Below are positions 7,321 to 11,122 of a stretch of 11,122 nt of DNA, piece by piece. Within the stretch, counting starts at the first letter, position 1. Each line of letters begins with the position of its first letter. Source of the DNA: Rhizobacter sp. (GTDB lineage Bacteria; Pseudomonadota; Gammaproteobacteria; Burkholderiales; Burkholderiaceae_C); the NCBI GenBank assembly GCA_025359585.1, contig JANYFX010000057.1:1-11122 (forward strand). Reading direction: 5' to 3'. The notes below the pieces were generated by a model that saw nothing but the letters and a program-made list of their open reading frames with translations, did no database searches and was not told the origin of the DNA. A program made the position numbers and the translations under genes.

Positions 7321-8538
7321 TCACTGGGAGATGTGGATCACGTCCCTGACGACCGGGTAGATGTGGTTCTGCCAGCGCTTGCCGCTGAACACGCCGTAGT
7401 GGCCGACATTGGGCTGCACATAGTGCGTGCGCATGTAGGGCCGCAGGCTGCTTGCCAGGTCTTGTGCCGCCAGCGTCTGGCCGATGGCGCAGATGTCGTC
7501 GCGTTCGCCTTCGATCGTGACCAGCGCGGTGCGGCGGATGGCGGCCGGGTTCACGGTGCGGCCGCGGAAGGTCAGCTCGCCCTTGGGCAAGGCGTACTTC
7601 TGGAACACGAGGTCGACGGTCTCGATGTAGAAGTCGGCCGAGAGGTCGGCGACCGCCATGTATTCCTCGTAGAAGGTGCGCGTGATCTCGGCCTTGTCGA
7701 ACTCGTCGTCGACCAGGTGCTGGTAGTACTCCTTGAAGGCGTTGACGTGCCGGTCCTTGTTCATGCTCATGAAGGCCGAGAGCTGCACGAAGCCGGGGTA
7801 CACGCGCCGCCCGCCGCCGCCGTGGCGCCAGGGCACGGTGCTGATCAGGTTCTTCTCGAACCACTCGATCGGCTTGGTCATCGCGAGCTTGTTGACGGCC
7901 GTGGGGCTGATGCGGCAGTCGATCGGGCCGGCCATCAGCGTCAGGCTGGCCGGCGTGGCGGGGTGCTGGTCTTCGGACATGATCGAGACGGCCGCGAGTG
8001 CTGCCACCGTGGGCTGGCAGACCGCGATAACGTTCGAGTTCGGGCCCATCGCGGCCAGGAAGTCGATGATGTGCTCGGTGTATTCGTCGAGACCGAAGCG
8101 GCCGGCGGCGAGCGGCACGTCGCGCACGTTGTGCCAGTCGGTCACGTAGACGTCGTGGTCTTGCAGCACGGTGCGCACGGTGTCGCGCAGCAGGGTGGCG
8201 AAGTGGCCCGACATGGGGGCCACGACCAGTAACTTCGGCTGCGCCGGAGCGCCTTCCTTGCGAAAGCGAAGCAGCGTGCCGAAGGGTGTCGTGAACACGA
8301 CTTCTTCGGTGACCGCCACGGTCTGGCCCTTGTCAACCACGCTGTCGATGCGCCAGGGCGGGCGCTTGTGGGTCACCTCGGCGAGTTCGAGCACCCTGCA
8401 CGCGGCGGCCATCTGCCGGGTGGACGATTGCGCCGACAGCCCGAAACCCGGGTCCTGCAGCAACGGGGCCGACATCTTCGCGAGAGTGCGCAGCGGCCAC
8501 ATCAGATCGGACTGTGCCTGGTAGGCCTGGTACATCAT
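7321..8538 (-). CDS. phaZ: Intracellular polyhydroxybutyrate depolymerase
   Basis: This 405-residue cytosolic protein resembles the PhaZa1-type depolymerases of Cupriavidus necator, which mobilise native (amorphous) PHB granules. Alpha/beta-hydrolase features are clear: V-V-A-P-M-S-G-H near the oxyanion region, the nucleophile cysteine C174 in V-C-Q-P-T-V, D347 in E-G-E-R-D-D, and H380 in V-G-H-Y-G-V-F-S-G. The D-to-H spacing (33) equals that of the C. necator Asp355/His388 pair as I recall it. The use of Cys rather than Ser as nucleophile is typical of this intracellular type. There is no signal peptide, which rules out an extracellular depolymerase. The protein begins M-M-Y-Q; GGAG at 8544-8547 lies 5 bases before the first ATG and 8 before the second, so 8535 is an equally possible start. 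A sigma-54 promoter match lies just upstream, back-to-back with one for the divergent GST gene. Confidence 0.95.
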   Translation of the reverse strand: MMYQAYQAQSDLMWPLRTLAKMSAPLLQDPGFGLSAQSSTRQMAAACRVLELAEVTHKRPPWRIDSVVDKGQTVAVTEEVVFTTPFGTLLRFRKEGAPAQPKLLVVAPMSGHFATLLRDTVRTVLQDHDVYVTDWHNVRDVPLAAGRFGLDEYTEHIIDFLAAMGPNSNVIAVCQPTVAALAAVSIMSEDQHPATPASLTLMAGPIDCRISPTAVNKLAMTKPIEWFEKNLISTVPWRHGGGGRRVYPGFVQLSAFMSMNKDRHVNAFKEYYQHLVDDEFDKAEITRTFYEEYMAVADLSADFYIETVDLVFQKYALPKGELTFRGRTVNPAAIRRTALVTIEGERDDICAIGQTLAAQDLASSLRPYMRTHYVQPNVGHYGVFSGKRWQNHIYPVVRDVIHISQ

Positions 8539-8571
8539 GAATTCTCCGGTTCTGATTCGTGTCGGGTGCTC

Positions 8572-8588
8572 TGCAACTACCGCGCCAG
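8572..8588 (-). promoter_or_regulatory. Sigma-54 (-24/-12) promoter for phaZ
   Basis: Read on the minus strand, the sequence is C-TGGCGC-GGTAG-TTGCA. Against the RpoN consensus YTGGCACGNNNNTTGCW it differs only in the A of TGGCAC. The invariant GG and GC dinucleotides are present with exactly 10 bases between them. The predicted start site is near 8561, giving a leader of about 23 bases that carries the GGAG ribosome site of phaZ. No sigma-70 hexamer pair with good spacing was seen for phaZ. The call rests on motif and position; no activator site was recognised. Confidence 0.68.
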
Positions 8589-8593
8589 CGCGT

Positions 8594-8610
8594 GTGGCAC
8601 ATCCCTTGCA
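8594..8610 (+). promoter_or_regulatory. Sigma-54 (-24/-12) promoter for the GST gene
   Basis: The plus strand reads TGGCAC-ATCCC-TTGCA, matching the RpoN consensus YTGGCACGNNNNTTGCW except for the leading pyrimidine and the G after TGGCAC. The GG and GC pairs are exactly 10 bases apart. The predicted start is near 8621, about 25 bases before the GST ATG, with the ribosome site GGAGAG (8635-8640) in between. Its -24 box is only 7 bp from the -24 box of the oppositely facing phaZ promoter. A TTGCA-N10-TGCAA inverted repeat (8606-8625) covers the -12 box and start site and might bind a regulator, though it is short enough to be chance. Confidence 0.72.
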
Positions 8611-8645
8611 GCCCGCACTGTGCAAACCCGCGCCGGAGAGCCACC

Positions 8646-9395
8646 ATGCCAGTCGCCACACCCATCAAGACCAAGCCCGCAGCCGGCAAAACCGCTGCGA
8701 AGCCCGCAGCCAAAGCCGTCGCGAAAGCCAAGCCCGCGAAGGCATCCGCCTCGCTCACGCTCAGCAGCAAGAACTATTCGTCTTGGTCGCTGCGCGGCTG
8801 GCTGATGGCGCGTTTTGCCGGGCTCGAGTTCAACGAGGTGATGGTCTCGCCCGACGATGCCGACGCGCGGAAGGAACTGCTGCTGCTCGCGCCCTCGATC
8901 CGCGTGCCTTGCCTGACGCACGAGGGTGCGAAGGTCTGGAACACGCTGGCGATTGCGCAGTACCTGAACGAGATCAAGCCGAACGCCGGCCTGATGCCCG
9001 ACGACCGCATCGCGCGCGCGCATTGCCGCTCGGTCAGCGGCGAGATGAACTCGGGCTTCGCGAACCTGCGCGCGTCGCTGCCGATGAACCTGAAGGGCAA
9101 GTTCCCCGGCCACAAGGTCTGGGCCGGTGCGCAGCCCGACATCGACCGCATCGTCGAGATCTGGACCGAGTGCCTCGCCACCTATGGCGGGCCGTTCCTG
9201 TTCGGCAAGCAGCGTGGCATGGCCGACGCGATGTACGCGCCGGTCGCCACACGTTTCCTCACCTACGACGTGAAGCTGAACAAGCCTTGCCTGCTCTATT
9301 GCCAGACCATCATGGCGATGCCGGAGATGAAGGAATGGGTGGCTGCGGCCAAGCTGGAGCCCGACGACATCGAAGAGCTCGACATGGACTTTTGA
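8646..9395 (+). CDS. Glutathione S-transferase family protein with basic N-terminal tail
   Basis: This 249-residue protein has a thioredoxin-fold GST N-terminal domain from about residue 36: L-T-L-S-S-K-N-Y-S-S-W-S-L-R-G-W-L, then the cis-proline segment R-V-P-C-L (86-90) and V-W-N-T-L-A-I-A-Q-Y-L (97-107). An all-helical C-terminal domain runs from about 120 to 235. In the glutathione-binding turn the usual acidic residue before S/T (E/D-S/T) is N99 here. The substrate is unknown. Residues 1-35 are an extension of Ala, Lys and Pro with eight lysines and no acidic residue, absent from ordinary GSTs; it recalls histone H1-like and PHB-granule protein tails. The start is fixed by GGAGAG at 8635-8640, and no other start codon lies between the tail and the domain, so the tail is translated. 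It is divergent from phaZ and behind a strong sigma-54 promoter match. Confidence 0.9.
   Translation: MPVATPIKTKPAAGKTAAKPAAKAVAKAKPAKASASLTLSSKNYSSWSLRGWLMARFAGLEFNEVMVSPDDADARKELLLLAPSIRVPCLTHEGAKVWNTLAIAQYLNEIKPNAGLMPDDRIARAHCRSVSGEMNSGFANLRASLPMNLKGKFPGHKVWAGAQPDIDRIVEIWTECLATYGGPFLFGKQRGMADAMYAPVATRFLTYDVKLNKPCLLYCQTIMAMPEMKEWVAAAKLEPDDIEELDMDF
8673..8738 (+). repeat. Short direct repeats encoding the Lys/Ala/Pro tail
   Basis: The 12-mer AAGCCCGCAGCC occurs at 8673-8684 and 8700-8711, and its first nine bases with one further match recur at 8730-8738. The repeats encode K-P-A-A / K-P-A-K units in the basic tail of the GST. They look like slippage- or duplication-prone low-complexity coding DNA rather than a separate element. 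Confidence 0.5.
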
Positions 9396-9398
9396 TGG

Positions 9399-9424
9399 GC
9401 AGCGGCCCGAGCGCCGCTGCTTTC
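9399..9424. terminator. Terminator-like hairpin after the GST gene
   Basis: A perfect 8-bp G/C-rich stem (9399-9406 with 9413-9420) with a six-base loop begins 4 bases after the GST stop (9393-9395) and is followed by TTTC. It fits a short rho-independent terminator for the GST, weakened by only three T residues. The convergent cupin gene stops at 9439, so the hairpin may also act on transcripts from the other strand. Confidence 0.55.
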
Positions 9425-9438
9425 AGGGCGCCTGCCTG

Positions 9439-9858
9439 CTACCAGGCGGCTGGCGTCGGCACCGCGCACGGTGCGGGCACGTCGATCGACTTGAAGTCGG
9501 CCGGGCCGACGATCTCCAGGTACTCCATGTCGGGCGAGTAGTCGAACAGGTAGTGCACGATACCCGGGCGCTGGTGCACGCAGTCGCCGGCCTCGACCAG
9601 GGTTTCCTGGTCGCCGTACATGAACTTGGCCCAGCCCTTGGTCATGAACACGATCTGGAATTCCGCTTCATGGCGGTGCCAGCCGGTGCCCTTCTCTGGT
9701 GCCATGTTGGCCTTGACCAGATGCGCGATCACGCGGCCCGACGTGGCGTCGGCCACACCCAGGTCCTTGTAGAGAAAGAAGTCTCGCAGGCCTTCACTGC
9801 GCCACGGCGTGTCGGCGGGTTTGACGTGAGAAAACTTCGTGGTCGTTTTGTCCAACAT
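9439..9858 (-). CDS. Single-domain cupin protein
   Basis: This 139-residue cytosolic protein is one conserved cupin beta-barrel. Motif 1 is G-T-G-W-H-R-H-E-A-E-F-Q-I-V-F-M-T-K-G, with H61, H63 and Q68 in the metal-ligand positions; the usual glutamate is a glutamine with normal spacing to the following G. Motif 2 is G-D-C-V-H-Q-R-P-G-I-V-H, ending in H102. A metal site is therefore plausible, but whether it is an enzyme or a small-molecule binding protein cannot be told. The ATG at 9858 is chosen because AGGAGG lies 8 bases upstream; the longer open frame to 9930 adds 24 residues that do not look like protein of this family. It is last in a minus-strand series after sdaA and the GGDEF-like gene, with a 68-bp gap before it that could hold its own promoter. 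Function unknown. Confidence 0.87.
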   Translation of the reverse strand: MLDKTTTKFSHVKPADTPWRSEGLRDFFLYKDLGVADATSGRVIAHLVKANMAPEKGTGWHRHEAEFQIVFMTKGWAKFMYGDQETLVEAGDCVHQRPGIVHYLFDYSPDMEYLEIVGPADFKSIDVPAPCAVPTPAAW

Positions 9859-9866
9859 GGGGCGGC

Positions 9867-9872
9867 CCTCCT
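9867..9872 (-). promoter_or_regulatory. Strong Shine-Dalgarno that sets the cupin start
   Basis: Minus-strand AGGAGG, a perfect anti-16S match, lies 8 bases before the ATG at 9858. It decides between this start and the longer upstream frame, and suggests efficient translation of the cupin independent of the gene before it. Confidence 0.8.
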
Positions 9873-9926
9873 GCTTTGAGTCGATGTGCAGGTGCAGCAT
9901 GCATAAGGCGTTCCAAGGGACAAGCC

Positions 9927-10526
9927 TCAAAGGCCCATGTGGCCGGTCGTCATCTCGGTGGTGGCGGGCCAGACTTCGGAGTCGGTCCAGGTCTGCGGGA
10001 TCGAATCACCATCGACCTCGACGGCCCACTCGCGCGACGGCAGCGCGTCGGCCCGGCGCTTGGCACAACGCATCCGGTGGTCGGCCAGTTCGATCAAGGC
10101 GTCGGGCCGCCAGGCGCTGGTCGTCGGGTTGGCGGCCAGGCCCATGCTGACCACGATGTCGGTCGCCACATTCATTTCGCTCAGGGCCTGGTCGATCGGC
10201 TGCTTGAGCCGCTCCGAGAAAGCCGCCGCCACACCGAGGTGCGCCTGGCCCAGCAGAACGGCGAGTTCGGTGTCGGCGGTGCGCACCAGCACGTCGATCG
10301 AGCGCAGCCGCGCGTTCAGCACTTTCGCGAGCTTGGAGGTGACGGGCTCGAGAATGCGTTCGCTCAGGTGAGACCGGCCCGGCGCCAGGCCGACTTCGAG
10401 CAAGACCATCGCCACCTGGCCCTCCGGGCTGTTGGAAAACTCCGAGGCGTACTGTGTCTGCTCGTAAAGCATGCGCCGGCCCGATGGGCCGAAGATGGCT
10501 TCGCGATCGCGCGGCTGGCGGGACAT
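9927..10526 (-). CDS. Degenerate GGDEF-domain protein, no GGDEF signature
   Basis: This protein of about 199 residues shows no close family at first sight, but its layout follows a GGDEF (diguanylate cyclase) domain. D7-x-E-A-I-F-G-P-S-G-R-R-M-L corresponds to the D-x-L-T-G-L-x-N-R-R start; V38-A-M-V-L-L-E-V to the first core strand; R75-S-I-D-V-L-V-R to the R-x-x-D-x-x-x-R before the signature; V125-V-S-M-G-L-A to the V-T-V-S-I-G-V-A strand; and L144-I-E-L-A-D-H-R-M-R-C-A-K-R to the final A-D-x-A-L-Y-x-A-K-R helix. At the signature itself GGDEF is replaced by A84-D-T-E-L88, so it should lack cyclase activity. It may bind GTP or a partner, or simply be a relic. A 37-residue tail follows. The start is uncertain: ATG at 10526 or an in-frame TTG at 10595; neither has a good ribosome site. 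Confidence 0.68.
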   Translation of the reverse strand: MSRQPRDREAIFGPSGRRMLYEQTQYASEFSNSPEGQVAMVLLEVGLAPGRSHLSERILEPVTSKLAKVLNARLRSIDVLVRTADTELAVLLGQAHLGVAAAFSERLKQPIDQALSEMNVATDIVVSMGLAANPTTSAWRPDALIELADHRMRCAKRRADALPSREWAVEVDGDSIPQTWTDSEVWPATTEMTTGHMGL

Positions 10527-10617
10527 GAGGCAGCAGGGGCCGGGGTGAGAGTCAGAGAAGGCTGGATTGTCGGAACGGAGCTCGGTGGTGGTCAAGCACT
10601 GAAGTGAGTGTTGTTGT

Positions 10618-10637
10618 GACGGCGTTGCATGGCCGTC
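10618..10637 (-). terminator. Weak hairpin after sdaA
   Basis: A 6-bp perfect stem (10618-10623 with 10632-10637) with an eight-base loop lies 7 bases past the sdaA stop on the minus strand. No T-run follows, so termination here would be partial at best. It is consistent with either a weak end to sdaA or read-through into the GGDEF-like gene. Confidence 0.3.
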
Positions 10638-10644
10638 GTTCGAC

Positions 10645-11122
10645 TCAGCACTCGACGATGTTCACGGCGAGCCCGCCACGCGCGGTTTCCTTGTACTTGG
10701 TCATCATGTCGGCGCCGGTTTCGCGCATGGTCTTGATGACCTTGTCGAGGCTCACGTGGTGCGTGCCGTCGCCGCGCAGCGCCATGCGCGCGGCGTTGAT
10801 CGCCTTGACCGAGGCGATCGCGTTGCGCTCGATGCACGGGATCTGCACAAGGCCGCCCACCGGGTCGCAGGTCAGGCCGAGGTGATGCTCCATGCCGATC
10901 TCGGCGGCATTCTCGACTTGCGCCGGCGAGCCGCCGAGCACGGCGCACAGGGCGCCTGCAGCCATCGAGCAGGCGACGCCGACTTCGCCTTGGCAGCCGA
11001 CCTCGGCGCCGCTGATCGAGGCGTTTTCCTTGTAGAGCATGCCGATCGCGGCGGCGGTCAGCATGAAGTCGATCACGCCTTTGTCTGTCGCCGACGGCAC
11101 GAAGCGGGTGTAGTAGTGCAAG
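10645..11122 (-). CDS. sdaA: L-serine ammonia-lyase, iron-sulfur type, C-terminal part (5' end outside window)
   Basis: About 159 residues of the alpha (catalytic) domain of L-serine dehydratase are present, which deaminates serine to pyruvate and ammonia using a [4Fe-4S] cluster; the full protein is about 455-465 residues. Three cluster cysteines are visible in E-V-G-C-Q-G-E-V-G, G-L-T-C-D-P-V-G-G and Q-I-P-C-I-E-R-N. The protein ends N-I-V-E-C, with cysteine as its last residue. The spacings between these four cysteines are 42, 11 and 62, the same as between Cys343, Cys385, Cys396 and Cys458 of the Legionella pneumophila enzyme as I recall them, where the terminal cysteine folds back onto the cluster as a built-in inhibitor. 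The usual R-G-D-G-T-H-H-V-S-L-D segment is intact. The 3' end is at 10645; a GGDEF-like gene follows in tandem. Confidence 0.95.
   Translation of the reverse strand, partial: LHYYTRFVPSATDKGVIDFMLTAAAIGMLYKENASISGAEVGCQGEVGVACSMAAGALCAVLGGSPAQVENAAEIGMEHHLGLTCDPVGGLVQIPCIERNAIASVKAINAARMALRGDGTHHVSLDKVIKTMRETGADMMTKYKETARGGLAVNIVEC

Noticed and set aside
7333..8232. A 299-codon plus-strand frame opposite phaZ
   Set aside because: The translation is Val/His/Asp/Gly-rich without a recognisable fold, while the minus strand encodes a full depolymerase.
8559..8645. A longer GST start at 8559 (29 more residues)
   Set aside because: The good ribosome site is at 8635-8640, just before the ATG at 8646, and the longer frame would read through the predicted sigma-54 promoter and start site.
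8539..8661. A longer phaZ start at 8661
   Set aside because: The extra 41 residues do not resemble the family's N-terminus, which is M-x-Y-Q; GGAG lies correctly before 8538, and the sigma-54 match would fall inside the coding region.
9887..9906. Palindromic GCATGCAT/TGCAGGTGCA patch upstream of the cupin as an operator
   Set aside because: The repeats are very short and overlapping, and no known operator pattern fits; likely chance.

Overview
This is a GC-rich (roughly two-thirds G+C) chromosomal window whose proteins look like those of a betaproteobacterium of the order Burkholderiales, probably near the Rubrivivax/Leptothrix/Rhizobacter group. The clues are the chorismate synthase and intracellular PHB depolymerase sequences, the strong G/C bias at third codon positions, and the long meaningless antisense frames that bias produces. 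That placement is inference from recalled protein resemblance; no marker gene is present. There are no tRNA or rRNA genes, CRISPR arrays, insertion sequences or phage genes.

Left part, plus strand (1-7278): the tail of a CBS-domain protein; a hairpin; aroC (chorismate synthase); an MFS permease whose start codon overlaps the aroC stop (TGATG); then a two-gene RND efflux unit made of a membrane-anchored periplasmic adaptor and a 1075-residue permease one base after it. No outer-membrane channel gene accompanies the pump. A 10-bp hairpin lies between the permease and the convergent phaZ.

Middle (7321-9395): phaZ (intracellular polyhydroxybutyrate depolymerase, minus strand) and a glutathione-S-transferase-family gene (plus strand) are divergent. 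The 107-bp space between them holds the most interesting signal in the window: two back-to-back sigma-54 (RpoN) -24/-12 promoter matches, one facing each gene. Each would start transcription about 23-25 bases before its start codon. The GST carries a basic Ala/Lys/Pro N-terminal extension of about 35 residues, like the tails of histone-like and PHB-granule-associated proteins. Together these suggest, but do not prove, a link between the GST, PHB metabolism and RpoN control.

Right part, minus strand (9439-11122), in transcription order: the C-terminal third of sdaA (L-serine dehydratase, iron-sulfur type, with its terminal cysteine), a small protein that is a GGDEF domain with a destroyed signature motif, and a single-domain cupin. 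These three are in tandem, but the gaps (about 50-118 and 68 bp) leave it open whether they are one transcription unit.

Most of the window is ordinary core and accessory metabolism. The points worth a second look are the divergent sigma-54 pair, the basic tail on the GST, the degenerate GGDEF protein and the enlarged cytoplasmic loop in the RND permease.
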